Shown in pieces: positions 14,400 through 28,900 of a DNA stretch of 64,000 bases (within the stretch, counting starts at the first letter, position 1; every line of letters begins with the position of its first letter). The DNA is from Rhabditoides inermis (Eukaryota; Nematoda; Chromadorea; Rhabditida; Rhabditidae). The stretch spans positions 77,001 through 141,000 of the forward strand of contig CAWZYM010000355.1 in NCBI GenBank assembly GCA_963966185.1, read 5' to 3'. The position numbers and the translations under genes were made by a program. Below the pieces are notes generated by a model. That model saw nothing but the letters and a program-made list of their open reading frames with translations, did not search any database and was not told the origin of the DNA.

Positions 14400-17300
14400 T
14401 CTCAGGATAAACTCCCAGGATAAACTCTTAGGATAAACTCTCAGGATAAACTCTAAGGATAAACTCTCAGAGTAAACTCTCAGAGTAAACTCTCAGTCAG
14501 GATAAACTCTCAGGATAAACTCTCAGGATAAACTCTCAGGATAAACTCTCAGGATAAACTCCCAGGATAAACTCTTAGGATAAACTCTCAGGATAAACTC
14601 TCAGGATAAACTCTCAGAGTAAACTCTCAGTCAGGATAAACTCTCAGGATAAACACTCAGGATAAACTGTCTGGATAAACTCTCAGGATAAACTCTCAGG
14701 ATAAACTCTCAGGATAAACTCTCAGGATAAACTCTCAGGATAAACTCTCAGGATAAACTCTCAGGATAAACTCTCAGAGTAAACTCTTAGGATAAACTCC
14801 CAGGATAAACTCTCAGGATAAACTCTAAGGATAAACTCTCAGAGTAAACTCTCAGAGTAAACTCTCAGAGTAAACTCTCAGTCAGGATAAACTCTCAGGA
14901 TAAACACTCAGGATAAACTCTCAGAGTAAACTCTCAGGATAAACTCTAAGGATAAACTCTCAGAGTAAACTCTCAGGATAAACTCTTAGGATAAACTCCC
15001 AGGATAAACTCTTAGGATAAACTCTTAGGATAAACTCTCAGGATAAACTCTCAGGATAAACTCTCGGGATAAACTCTCAGGATAAACTCTCAGTATAAAC
15101 TATCGGGATGAATTCTCAGGATAAACTCTCAGGATAAACTCTCAGAGTAAACTCTCAGGATAAACTCTTAGGATAAACTCTCAGGATAAACTCTTAGGAT
15201 AAACTCTCAGGATAAACTCTCAGGATAAACTCTCAGAGTAAACTCTCAGTCAGGATAAACTCTCAGGATAAACACTCAGGATAAACTGTCTGGATAAACT
15301 CTCAGGATAAACTCTCAGGATAAACTCTCAGGATAAACTCTCAGGATAAACTCTCAGGATAAACTCTCAGGATAAACTCTCAGGATAAACTATCGGGATG
15401 AATTCTCAGGATAAACTCTCAGGATAAACTCTCAGGATAAACTCTCAGGATAAACTCTCAGGATAAACTCCCAGGATAAACTCTTAGGATAAACTCTCAG
15501 GATAAACTCTCAGGATAAACTCTCAGAGTAAACTCTCAGTCAGGATAAACTCTCAGGATAAACACTCAGGATAAACTGTCTGGATAAACTCTCAGGATAA
15601 ACTCTCAGGATAAACTCTCAGGATAAACTCTCAGGATAAACTCTCAGGATAAACTCTCAGGATAAACTCTCAGGATAAACTCTCAGAGTAAACTCTTAGG
15701 ATAAACTCCCAGGATAAACTCTCAGGATAAACTCTAAGGATAAACTCTCAGAGTAAACTCTCAGAGTAAACTCTCAGAGTAAACTCTCAGTCAGGATAAA
15801 CTCTCAGGATAAACACTCAGGATAAACTCTCAGAGTAAACTCTCAGGATAAACTCTAAGGATAAACTCTCAGAGTAAACTCTCAGGATAAACTCTTAGGA
15901 TAAACTCCCAGGATAAACTCTTAGGATAAACTCTTAGGATAAACTCTCAGGATAAACTCTCAGGATAAACTCTCGGGATAAACTCTCAGGATAAACTCTC
16001 AGTATAAACTATCGGGATGAATTCTCAGGATAAACTCTCAGGATAAACTCTCAGAGTAAACTCTCAGGATAAACTCTTAGGATAAACTCTCAGGATAAAC
16101 TCTCAGGATAAACTCTCGGGATAAACTCTCAGGATAAACTCTCAGTATAAACTATCGGGATAAATTCTCAGGATAAACTCTCAGGATAAACTCTCAGAGT
16201 AAACTCTCAGGATAAACTCTTAGGATAAACTCTCAGGATAAACACTCAGGATAAACTCTCAGAGTAAACTCTCAGGATAAACTCTAAGGATAAACTCTCA
16301 GAGTAAACTCTCAGGATAAACTCTTAGGATAAACTCCCAGGATAAACTCTTAGGATAAACTCTTAGGATAAACTCTCAGGATAAACTCTCAGGATAAACT
16401 CTCGGGATAAACTCTCAGGATAAACTCTCAGTATAAACTATCGGGATGAATTCTCAGGATAAACTCTCAGGATAAACTCTCAGAGTAAACTCTCAGGATA
16501 AACTCTTAGGATAAACTCTCAGGATAAACTCTCGGGATAAACTCTCAGGATAAACTCTCAGTATAAACTATCGGGATAAATTCTCAGGATAAACTCTCAG
16601 GATAAACTCTCAGAGTAAACTCTCAGGATAAACTCTTAGGATAAACTCTCAGGATAAACTCTTAGGATAAACTCTCAGGATAAACACTCAGGATAAACTC
16701 TCAGAGTAAACTCTCAGGATAAACTCTAAGGATAAACTCTCAGAGTAAACTCTCAGGATAAACTCTTAGGATAAACTCCCAGGATAAACTCTTAGGATAA
16801 ACTCTTAGGATAAACTCTCAGGATAAACTCTCAGGATAAACTCTGGGGATAAACTCTCAGGATAAACTCTCAGTATAAACTATCGGGATGAATTCTCAGG
16901 ATAAACTCTCAGGATAAACTCTCAGAGTAAACTCTCAGGATAAACTCTTAGGATAAACTCTCAGGATAAACTCTCAGGATAAACTCTCGGGATAAACTCT
17001 CAGGATAAACTCTCAGTATAAACTATCGGGATAAATTCTCAGGATAAACTCTCAGGATAAACTCTCAGAGTAAACTCTCAGGATAAACTCTTAGGATAAA
17101 CTCTCAGGATAAACTCTTAGGATAAACTCTTAGGATAAACTCTCAGAGTAAACTCTCAGAGTAAACTCTCAGAGTAAACTCTCAGGATAAACTCTCAGGA
17201 TAAACTCTTAGGATAAACTCTCAGGATAAACTCTCAGGATAAAACTCTCAGGACAAACTCTCAAAACTCTCAGGATAAACTCTCAGGATAAACTCTCAGA

Positions 17301-20300
17301 GTAAACTCTTAGGATAAACTCTCAGGATAAACTCTCAGGATAAACTCTCAGGATAAACTCTCAGAGTAAACTCTCAGAGTAAACTCTCAGTCAGGATAAA
17401 CTCTCAGGATAAACACTCAGGATAAACTGTCTGGATAAACTCTCAGGATAAACTCTCAGGATAAACTCTCAGGATAAACTCTCAGGATAAACTCTCAGGA
17501 TAAACTCTCAGGATAAACTCTCAGGATAAACTCTCAGAGTAAACTCGTAGGATAAACTCCCAGGATAAACTCTCAGGATAAACTCTAAGGATAAACTCTC
17601 AGAGTAAACTCTCAGAGTAAACTCTCAGAGTAAACTCTCAGTCAGGATAAACTCTCAGGATAAACACTCAGGATAAACTCTAAGAGTAAACTCTCAGGAT
17701 AAACTCTAAGGATAAACTCTCAGAGTAAACTCTCAGGATAAACTCTTAGGATAAACTCTCAGGATAAACTCTTAGGATAAACTCTTAGGATAAACTCTCA
17801 GGATAAACTCTCAGGATAAACTCTCGGGATAAACTCTCAGGATAAACTCTCAGTATAAACTATCGGGATGAATTCTCAGGATAAACTCTCAGGATAAACT
17901 CTCAGAGTAAACTCTCAGGATAAACTCTCAGAGTAACTCTCAGGATAAACTCTCAGGATAAACTCTCAGGATAAACTCTCAGGATAAACTCCCAGGATAA
18001 ACTCTTAGGATAAACTCTCAGGATAAACTCTAAGGATAAACTCTCAGAGTAAACTCTCAGAGTAAACTCTCAGTCAGGATAAACTCTCAGGATAAACTCT
18101 CAGGATAAACTCTCAGGATAAACTATCAGGATAAACTCCCAGGATAAACTCTTAGGATAAACTCTCAGGATAAACTCTCAGGATAAACTCTCAGAGTAAA
18201 CTCTCAGTCAGGATAAACTCTCAGGATAAACACTCAGGATAAACTGTCTGGATAAACTCTCAGGATAAACTCTCAGGATAAACTCTCAGGATAAACTCTC
18301 AGGATAAACTCTCAGGATAAACTCTCAGGATAAACTCTCAGGATAAACTCTCAGAGTAAACTCTCAGGATAAACACTCAGGATAAACTGTCTGGATAAAC
18401 TCTCAGGATAAACTCTCAGGATAAACTCTCAGGATAAACTCTCAGGATAAACTCTCAGGATAAACTCTCAGGATAAACACTCAGGATAAACTCTCAGAGT
18501 AAACTCTCAGGATAAACTCTAAGGATAAACTCTCAGAGTAAACTCTTAGGATAAACTCCCAGGATAAACTCTCAGGATAAACTCTAAGGATAAACTCTCA
18601 GAGTAAACTCTCAGAGTAAACTCTCAGAGTAAACTCTCAGTCAGGATAAACTCTCAGGATAAACACTCAGGATAAACTCTCAGAGTAAACTCTCAGGATA
18701 AACTCTAAGGATAAACTCTCAGAGTAAACTCTCAGGATAAACTCTTAGGATAAACTCCCAGGATAAACTCTTAGGATAAACTCTTAGGATAAACTCTCAG
18801 GATAAACTCTCAGGATAAACTCTCGGGATAAACTCTCAGGATAAACTCTCAGTATAAACTATCGGGATGAATTCTCAGGATAAACTCTCAGGATAAACTC
18901 TCAGAGTAAACTCTCAGGATAAACTCTTAGGATAAACTCTCAGGATAAACTCTTAGGATAAACTCTTAGGATAAACTCTCAGAGTAAACTCTCAGAGTAA
19001 ACTCTCAGGATAAACTCTCAGGATAAACTCTTAGGATAAACTCTCAGGATAAACTCTCAGGATAAAACTCTCAGGACAAACTCTCAAAACTCTCAGGATA
19101 AACTCTCAGGATAAACTCTCAGAGTAAACTCTTAGGATAAACTCTCAGGATAAACTCTCAGGATAAACTCTCAGGATAAACTCTCAGAGTATACTCTCAG
19201 AGTAAACTCTCAGTCAGGATAAACTCTCAGGATAAACACTCAGGATAAACTGTCTGGATAAACTCTCAGGATAAACTCTCAGGATAAACTCTCAGGATAA
19301 ACTCTCAGGATATACTCTCAGGATAAACTCTCAGGATAAACTCTCAGGATAAACTCTCAGAGTAAACTCTTAGGATAAACTCCCAGGATAAACTCCCAGG
19401 ATAAACTCTCAGGATAAACTCTAAGGATAAACTCTCAGAGTAAACTCTCAGAGTAAACTCTCAGTCAGGATAAACTCTCAGGATAAACACTCAGGATAAA
19501 CTCTCAGAGTAAACTCTCAGGATAAACTCTAAGGATAAACTCTCAGAGTAAACTCTCAGGATAAACTCTTAGGATAAACTCTCAGGATAAACTCTTAGGA
19601 TAAACTCTTAGGATAAACTCTCAGGATAAACTCTCAGGATAAACTCTCGGGATAAACTCTCAGGATAAACTCTCAGTATAAACTATCGGGATGAATTCTC
19701 AGGATAAACTCTCAGGATAAACTCTCAGAGTAAACTCTCAGGATAAACTCTCAGGATAAACTCTCAGGATAAACTCCCAGGATAAACTCTTAGGATAAAC
19801 TCTCAGGATAAACTCTCAGGATAAACTCTCAGAGTAAACTCTCAGTCAGGATAAACTCTCAGGATAAACACTCAGGATAAACTGTCTGGATAAACTCTCA
19901 GGATAAACTCTCAGGATAAACTCTCAGGATAAACTTTCAGGATAAACTCTCAGGATAAACTCTCAGGATAAACTCTCAGGATAAACTCTCAGAGTAAACT
20001 CTTAGGATAAACTCCCAGGATAAACTCTCAGGATAAACTCTAAGGATAAACTCTCAGAGTAAACTCTCAGAGTAAACTCTCAGAGTAAACTCTCAGAGTG
20101 AACTCTCAGTCAGGATAAACTCTCAGGATAAACACTCAGGATAAACTCTCAGAGTAAACTCTTAGGATAAACTCTCAGGATAAACTCTCAGGATAAACTC
20201 TCAGGATAAACTCTCAGGATAAACTCTCAGGATAAACTCTAAGGATAAACTCTCAGAGTAAACTCTCAGGATAAACTCTAAGGATAAACTCTCAGAGTAA

Positions 20301-23300
20301 ACTCTTAGGATAAACTCCCAGGATAAACTCTCAGGATAAACTCTAAGGATAAACTCTCAGAGTAAACTCTCAGAGTAAACTCTCAGAGTAAACTCTCAGT
20401 CAGGATAAACTCTCAGGATAAACACTCAGGATAAACTCTCAGAGTAAACTCTCAGGATAAACTCTAAGGATAAACTCTCAGAGTAAACTCTCAGGATAAA
20501 CTCTTAGGATAAACTCCCAGGATAAACTCTTAGGATAAACTCTTAGGATAAACTCTCAGGATAAACTCTCAGGATAAACTCTCGGGATAAACTCTCAGGA
20601 TAAACTCTCAGTATAAACTATCGGGATGAATTCTCAGGATAAACTCTCAGGATAAACTCTCAGAGTAAACTCTCAGGATAAACTCTTAGGATAAACTCTC
20701 AGGATAAACTCTTAGGATAAACTCTTAGGATAAACTCTCAGAGTAAACTCTCAGTCAGGATAAACTCTCAGGATAAACACTCAGGATAAACTGTCTGGAT
20801 AAACTCTCAGGATAAACTCTCAGGATAAACTCTCAGGATAAACTTTCAGGATAAACTCTCAGGATAAACTCTCAGGATAAACTCTCAGGATAAACTCTCA
20901 GAGTAAACTCTTAGGATAAACTCCCAGGATAAACTCTCAGGATAAACTCTAAGGATAAACTCTCAGAGTAAACTCTCAGAGTAAACTCTCAGAGTAAACT
21001 CTCAGAGTGAACTCTCAGTCAGGATAAACTCTCAGGATAAACACTCAGGATAAACTCTCAGAGTAAACTCTTAGGATAAACTCTCAGGATAAACTCTCAG
21101 GATAAACTCTCAGGATAAACTCTCAGGATAAACTCTCAGGATAAACTCTAAGGATAAACTCTCAGAGTAAACTCTCAGGATAAACTCTAAGGATAAACTC
21201 TCAGAGTAAACTCTTAGGATAAACTCCCAGGATAAACTCTCAGGATAAACTCTAAGGATAAACTCTCAGAGTAAACTCTCAGAGTAAACTCTCAGAGTAA
21301 ACTCTCAGTCAGGATAAACTCTCAGGATAAACACTCAGGATAAACTCTCAGAGTAAACTCTCAGGATAAACTCTAAGGATAAACTCTCAGAGTAAACTCT
21401 CAGGATAAACTCTTAGGATAAACTCCCAGGATAAACTCTTAGGATAAACTCTTAGGATAAACTCTCAGGATAAACTCTCAGGATAAACTCTCGGGATAAA
21501 CTCTCAGGATAAACTCTCAGTATAAACTATCGGGATGAATTCTCAGGATAAACTCTCAGGATAAACTCTCAGAGTAAACTCTCAGGATAAACTCTTAGGA
21601 TAAACTCTCAGGATAAACTCTTAGGATAAACTCTTAGGATAAACTCTCAGAGTAAACTCTCAGAGTAAACTCTCAGGATAAACTCTCAGGATAAACTCTT
21701 AGGATAAACTCTCAGGATAAACTCTCAGGATAAAACTCTCAGGACAAACTCTCAAAACTCTCAGGATAAACTCTCAGGATAAACTCTCAGAGTAAACTCT
21801 CAGGATAAACTCTCAGGATAAACTCTAAGGATAAACTCTCAGAGTAAACTCTCAGAGTAAACTCTCAGAGTAAACTCTCAGAGTGAACTCTCAGTCAGGA
21901 TAAACTCTCAGGATAAACACTCAGGATAAACTCTCAGAGTAAACTCTTAGGATAAACTCTCAGGATAAACTCTCAGGATAAACTCTCAGGATAAACTCTC
22001 AGGATAAACTCTCAGGATAAACTCTCAGGATAAACTCTCATGATAAACTCTCAGGATAAACTCTCAGGATAAACTCTCAGGATAAACTCTCAGGACAAAC
22101 TCTCAGGATAAATTCTCAGGATAAAACTCTCAGGACAAACTCTCAAAACTCTCAGGATAAACTCTCAGGATAAACTCTCAGAGTAAACTCTTAGGATAAA
22201 CTCTCAGGATAAACTCTCAGGATAAACTCTCAGGATAAACTCTCAGGATAAACTCTCAGGATAAACTCTCAGGATAAACTCTCAGGATAAACTGTCAGGA
22301 TAAACTGTCAGGATAAACTGTCAGGATAAACTCTCAGAGTAACTCTCAGGATAAACTCTCAGGATAAACTCTCAGGATAAACTCTCAGGATAAACTCCCA
22401 GGATAAACTCTTAGGATAAACTCTCAGGATAAACTCTAAGGATAAACTCTCAGAGTAAACTCTCAGAGTAAACTCTCAGTCAGGATAAACTCTCAGGATA
22501 AACTCTCAGGATAAACTCTCAGGATAAACTCTCAGGATAAACTCCCAGGATAAACTCTTAGGATAAACTCTCAGGATAAACTCTCAGGATAAACTCTCAG
22601 AGTAAACTCTCAGAGTAAACTCTCAGTCAGGATAAACTCTCAGGATAAACACTCAGGATAAACTGTCTGGATAAACTCTCAGGATAAACTCTCAGGATAA
22701 ACTCTCAGGATAAACTCTCAGGATAAACTCTCAGGATAAACTCTCAGGATAAACTCTCAGGATAAACTCTCAGGATAAACTCTCAGGATAAACTCTCAGA
22801 GTAAACTCTTAGGATAAACTCCCAGGATAAACTCTCAGGATAAACTCTAAGGATAAACTCTCAGAGTAAACTCTCAGAGTAAACTCTCAGAGTAAACTCT
22901 CAGTCAGGATAAACTCTCAGGATAAACACTCAGGATAAACTCTCAGAGTAAACTCTCAGTCAGGATAAACTCTCAGGATAAACACTCAGGATAAACTCTC
23001 AGAGTAAACTCTCAGGACAAACTCTCAAAACTCTCAGGATAAACTCTCAGAGTAAACTCTTAGGATAAACTCTCAGGATAAACTCTCAGGATAAACTCTC
23101 AGGATAAACTCTCAGGATAAACTCTCAGGATAAACTCTTAGGATAAACTCTCAGGATAAACTCTTAGGATAAACTCTCAGGATAAACTCTCAGGATAAAC
23201 TCTCAGAGTAAACTCTTAGGATAAACTCCCAGGATAAACTCTCAGGATAAACTCTAAGGATAAACTCTCAGAGTAAACTCTCAGAGTAAACTCTCAGTCA

Positions 23301-23840
23301 GGATAAACTCTCAGGATAAACACTCAGGATAAACTCTCAGAGTAAACTCTCAGGATAAACTCTAAGAATAAACTCTCAGGATAAACTCTCAGAGTAAACT
23401 CTCAGGATAAACTCTTAGGATGAACTCTCAGGATAAACTCTCAGGATAAACTCTCAGAGTAAACTCTCAGAGTAAACTCTCAGAGTAAACTCTCAGGATA
23501 AACTCTCAGGATAAACTCTTAGGATAAACTCTCAGGATAAACTCTCAGGATAAAACTCTCAGGACAAACTCTCAAAACTCTCAGAGTAAACTCTTAGGAT
23601 AAACTCTCAGGATAAACTCTCAGGATAAACTCTCAGGATAAATTCTCAGGATAAACTCTCAGGATAAACTCTCAGGATAAACTCTCAGGATAAACTCTCA
23701 GGATAAACTCTCAGGATAAACTCTCAGGACAAACTCTCAGGATAAACTCTCAGGACAAACTCTCAGGATAAATTCTCAGGATAAAACTCTCAGGACAAAC
23801 TCTCAAAACTCTCAGGATAAACTCTCAGGATAAACTCTCA
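14400..23840 (+). repeat. Satellite segmental duplication, copy 2 (about 9.4 kb)
   Basis: This is the direct neighbour and near-copy of the 6.3-14.3 kb block. Partner markers are AACTGTCTGG at 14665, 15284, 15574, 17425, 18242 and 18385; CTCGTAGG at 17544; CTTTCAGG at 19934; TCATGATA at 22038; GATGAACTC at 23419. It is longer than copy 1 because of an extra 442 bp somewhere between 15.6 and 17.4 kb and an internal 909-bp duplication near 19.9-21.7 kb (CTTTCAGG occurs again at 20843). Boundaries are approximate. Confidence 0.75.
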
Positions 23841-24229
23841 GAGTAAACTCTCAGGATAAACTCTCAGGATAAACTCTCAGGATAAACTCTCAGGATAAAC
23901 TCTCAGGATAAACTCTCAGGATAAACTCTCAGAGTAAACTCTCAGAGTAAACTCTTAGGATAAACTCTCAGGATAAACTCTCAGGATAAACTCTCAGGAT
24001 AAACTCTCAGGATAAACTCTCAGGATAAACTCTCAGGATAAACTCTCAGGATAAACTCTCAGGATAAACTCTCAGGATAAACTCTCAGGACAAACTCTCA
24101 GGATAAATTCTCAGGATAAAACTCTCAGGACAAACTCTCAAAACTCTCAGGATAAACTCTCAGGATAAACTCTCAGAGTAAACTCTTAGGATAAACTCTC
24201 AGGATAAACTCTCAGGATAAACTCTCAGG

Positions 24230-27200
24230 ATAAACACTCAGGATAAACTGTCTGGATAAACTCTCAGGATAAACTCTCAGGATAAACTCTCAGGATAAAC
24301 TCTCAGGATAAACTCTCAGGATAAACTCTCAGGATAAACTCTCAGGATAAACTCTCAGAGTAAACTCTCAGGATAAACACTCAGGATAAACTGTCTGGAT
24401 AAACTCTCAGGATAAACTCTCAGGATAAACTCTCAGGATAAACTCTCAGGATAAACTCTCAGGATAAACTCTCAGGATAAACACTCAGGATAAACTCTCA
24501 GAGTAAACTCTCAGGATAAACTCTAAGGATAAACTCTCAGAGTAAACTCTTAGGATAAACTCCCAGGATAAACTCTCAGGATAAACTCTAAGGATAAACT
24601 CTCAGAGTAAACTCTCAGAGTAAACTCTCAGAGTAAACTCTCAGTCAGGATAAACTCTCAGGATAAACACTCAGGATAAACTCTCAGAGTAAACTCTCAG
24701 GATAAACTCTAAGGATAAACTCTCAGAGTAAACTCTCAGGATAAACTCTTAGGATAAACTCCCAGGATAAACTCTTAGGATAAACTCTTAGGATAAACTC
24801 TCAGGATAAACTCTCAGGATAAACTCTCGGGATAAACTCTCAGGATAAACTCTCAGTATAAACTATCGGGATGAATTCTCAGGATAAACTCTCAGGATAA
24901 ACTCTCAGAGTAAACTCTCAGGATAAACTCTTAGGATAAACTCTCAGGATAAACTCTTAGGATAAACTCTTAGGATAAACTCTCAGAGTAAACTCTCAGA
25001 GTAAACTCTCAGGATAAACTCTCAGGATAAACTCTTAGGATAAACTCTCAGGATAAACTCTCAGGATAAAACTCTCAGGACAAACTCTCAAAACTCTCAG
25101 GATAAACTCTCAGGATAAACTCTCAGAGTAAACTCTTAGGATAAACTCTCAGGATAAACTCTCAGGATAAACTCTCAGGATAAACTCTCAGAGTAAACTC
25201 TCAGAGTAAACTCTCAGTCAGGATAAACTCTCAGGATAAACACTCAGGATAAACTGTCTGGATAAACTCTCAGGATAAACTCTCAGGATAAACTCTCAGG
25301 ATAAACTCTCAGGATATACTCTCAGGATAAACTCTCAGGATAAACTCTCAGGATAAACTCTCAGAGTAAACTCTTAGGATAAACTCCCAGGATAAACTCC
25401 CAGGATAAACTCTCAGGATAAACTCTAAGGATAAACTCTCAGAGTAAACTCTCAGAGTAAACTCTCAGTCAGGATAAACTCTCAGGATAAACACTCAGGA
25501 TAAACTCTCAGAGTAAACTCTCAGGATATACTCTAAGGATAAACTCTCAGAGTAAACTCTCAGGATAAACTCTTAGGATAAACTCTCAGGATAAACTCTT
25601 AGGATAAACTCTTAGGATAAACTCTCAGGATAAACTCTCAGGATAAACTCTCGGGATAAACTCTCAGGATAAACTCTCAGTATAAACTATCGGGATGAAT
25701 TCTCAGGATAAACTCTCAGGATAAACTCTCAGAGTAAACTCTCAGGATAAACTCTCAGGATAAACTCTCAGGATAAACTCCCAGGATAAACTCTTAGGAT
25801 AAACTCTCAGGATAAACTCTCAGGATAAACTCTCAGAGTAAACTCTCAGTCAGGATAAACTCTCAGGATAAACACTCAGGATAAACTGTCTGGATAAACT
25901 CTCAGGATAAACTCTCAGGATAAACTCTCAGGATAAACTTTCAGGATAAACTCTCAGGATAAACTCTCAGGATAAACTCTCAGGATAAACTCTCAGAGTA
26001 AACTCTTAGGATAAACTCCCAGGATAAACTCTCAGGATAAACTCTAAGGATAAACTCTCAGAGTAAACTCTCAGAGTAAACTCTCAGAGTAAACTCTCAG
26101 AGTGAACTCTCAGTCAGGATAAACTCTCAGGATAAACACTCAGGATAAACTCTCAGAGTAAACTCTTAGGATAAACTCTCAGGATAAACTCTCAGGATAA
26201 ACTCTCAGGATAAACTCTCAGGATAAACTCTCAGGATAAACTCTAAGGATAAACTCTCAGAGTAAACTCTCAGGATAAACTCTAAGGATAAACTCTCAGA
26301 GTAAACTCTTAGGATAAACTCCCAGGATAAACTCTCAGGATAAACTCTAAGGATAAACTCTCAGAGTAAACTCTCAGAGTAAACTCTCAGAGTAAACTCT
26401 CAGTCAGGATAAACTCTCAGGATAAACACTCAGGATAAACTCTCAGAGTAAACTCTCAGGATAAACTCTAAGGATAAACTCTCAGAGTAAACTCTCAGGA
26501 TAAACTCTTAGGATAAACTCCCAGGATAAACTCCCAGGATAAACTCTTAGGATAAACTCTCAGGATAAACTCTCAGGATAAACTCTCGGGATAAACTCTC
26601 AGGATAAACTCTCAGTATAAACTATCGGGATGAATTCTCAGGATAAACTCTCAGGATAAACTCTCAGAGTAAACTCTCAGGATAAACTCTTAGGATAAAC
26701 TCTCAGGATAAACTCTTAGGATAAACTCTTAGGATAAACTCTCAGAGTAAACTCTCAGAGTAAACTCTCAGGATAAACTCTCAGGATAAACTCGTAGGAT
26801 AAACTCTCAGGATAAACTCTCAGGATAAAACTCTCAGGACAAACTCTCAAAACTCTCAGGATAAACTCTCAGGATAAACTCTCAGAGTAAACTCTCAGGA
26901 TAAACTCTCAGGATAAACTCTAAGGATAAACTCTCAGAGTAAACTCTCAGAGTAAACTCTCAGAGTAAACTCTCAGAGTGAACTCTCAGTCAGGATAAAC
27001 TCTCAGGATAAACACTCAGGATAAACTCTCAGAGTAAACTCTTAGGATAAACTCTCAGGATAAACTCTCAGGATAAACTCTCAGGATAAACTCTCAGGAT
27101 AAACTCTCAGGATAAACTCTCAGGATAAACTCTCATGATAAACTCTCAGGATAAACTTTCAGGATAAACTCTCAGGATAAACTCTCAGGACAAACTCTCA

Positions 27201-28900
27201 GGATAAATTCTCAGGATAAAACTCTCAGGACAAACTCTCAAAACTCTCAGGATAAACTCTCAGGATAAACTCTCAGAGTAAACTCTTAGGATAAACTCTC
27301 AGGATAAACTCTCAGGATAAACTCTCAGGATAAACTCTCAGGATAAACTCTCAGGATAAACTCTCAGGATAAACTCTCAGGATAAACTGTCAGGATAAAC
27401 TGTCAGGATAAACTGTCAGGATAAACTCTCAGAGTAACTCTCAGGATAAACTCTCAGGATAAACTCTCAGGATAAACTCTCAGGATAAACTCCCAGGATA
27501 AACTCTCAGAGTAAACTCTCAGAGTAAACTCTCAGTCAGGATAAACTCTCAGGATAAACTCTCAGGATAAACTCTCAGTCAGGATAAACTCTCAGGATAA
27601 ACTCTCAGGATAAACTCTCAGGATAAACTCTCAGGATAAACTCCCAGGATAAACTCTTAGGATAAACTCTCAGGATAAACTCTCAGGATAAACTCTCAGA
27701 GTAAACTCTCAGAGTAAACTCTCAGTCAGGATAAACTCTCAGGATAAACTCTCAGGATAAACTCTCAGGATAAACTCTCAGGATAAACTCTCAGGATAAA
27801 CTCTCAGGATAAACTCTCAGGATAAACTCTCAGGATAAACTCTCAGGATAAACTCTCAGGATAAACTCTCAGGATAAACTCTCAGGATAAACTCTCAGAG
27901 TAAACTCTTAGGATAAACTCCCAGGATAAACTCTCAGGATAAACTCTAAGGATAAACTCTCAGAGTAAACTCTCAGAGTAAACTCTCAGAGTAAACTCTC
28001 AGTCAGGATAAACTCTCAGGATAAACACTCAGGATAAACTCTCAGAGTAAACTCTCAGTCAGGATAAACTCTCAGGATAAACACTCAGGATAAACTCTCA
28101 GAGTAAACTCTCAGGACAAACTCTCAAAACTCCCAGGATAAACTCTCAGAGTAAACTCTTAGGATAAACTCTCAGGATAAACTCTCAGGATAAACTCTCA
28201 GGATAAACTCTCAGGATAAACTCTCAGGATAAACTCTTAGGATAAACTCTCAGGATAAACTCTTAGGATAAACTCTCAGGATAAACTCTCAGGATAAACT
28301 CTCAGAGTAAACTCTTAGGATAAACTCCCAGGATAAACTCTCAGGATAAACTCTAAGGATAAACTCTCAGAGTAAACTCTCAGAGTAAACTCTCAGTCAG
28401 GATAAACTCTCAGGATAAACACTCAGGATAAACTCTCAGAGTAAACTCTCAGGATAAACTCTAAGAATAAACTCTCAGGATAAACTCTCAGAGTAAACTC
28501 TCAGGATAAACTCTTAGGATGAACTCTCAGGATAAACTCTCAGGATAAACTCTCAGAGTAAACTCTCAGAGTAAACTCTCAGAGTAAACTCTCAGGATAA
28601 ACTCTCAGGATAAACTCTTAGGATAAACTCTCAGGATAAACTCTCAGGATAAAACTCTCAGGACAAACTCTCAAAACTCTCAGAGTAAACTCTTAGGATA
28701 AACTCTCAGGATAAACTCTCAGGATAAACTCTCAGGATAAATTCTCAGGATAAACTCTCAGGATAAACTCTCAGGATAAACTCTCAGGACAAACTCTCAG
28801 GATAAACTCTCAGGACAAACTCTCAGGATAAATTCTCAGGATAAAACTCTCAGGACAAACTCTCAAAACTCTCAGGATAAACTCTCAGGATAAACTCTCA
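24230..28900 (+). repeat. Satellite segmental duplication, partial copy 3
   Basis: This partial third copy matches the right part of the two preceding blocks. Markers are AACTGTCTGG at 24246 and 24389 (the same 143-bp spacing as at 9689/9832 and 18242/18385), CTTTCAGG at 25938, TCATGATA at 27133 and GATGAACTC at 28518. The offset from copy 1 stays at 14,557-14,570 bp, apart from small local shifts further right. Copy 3 therefore lacks the 909-bp insertion seen in copy 2. It has private changes, such as CTCGTAGG at 26791 where copy 1 has CTTATGAT. Confidence 0.65.
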
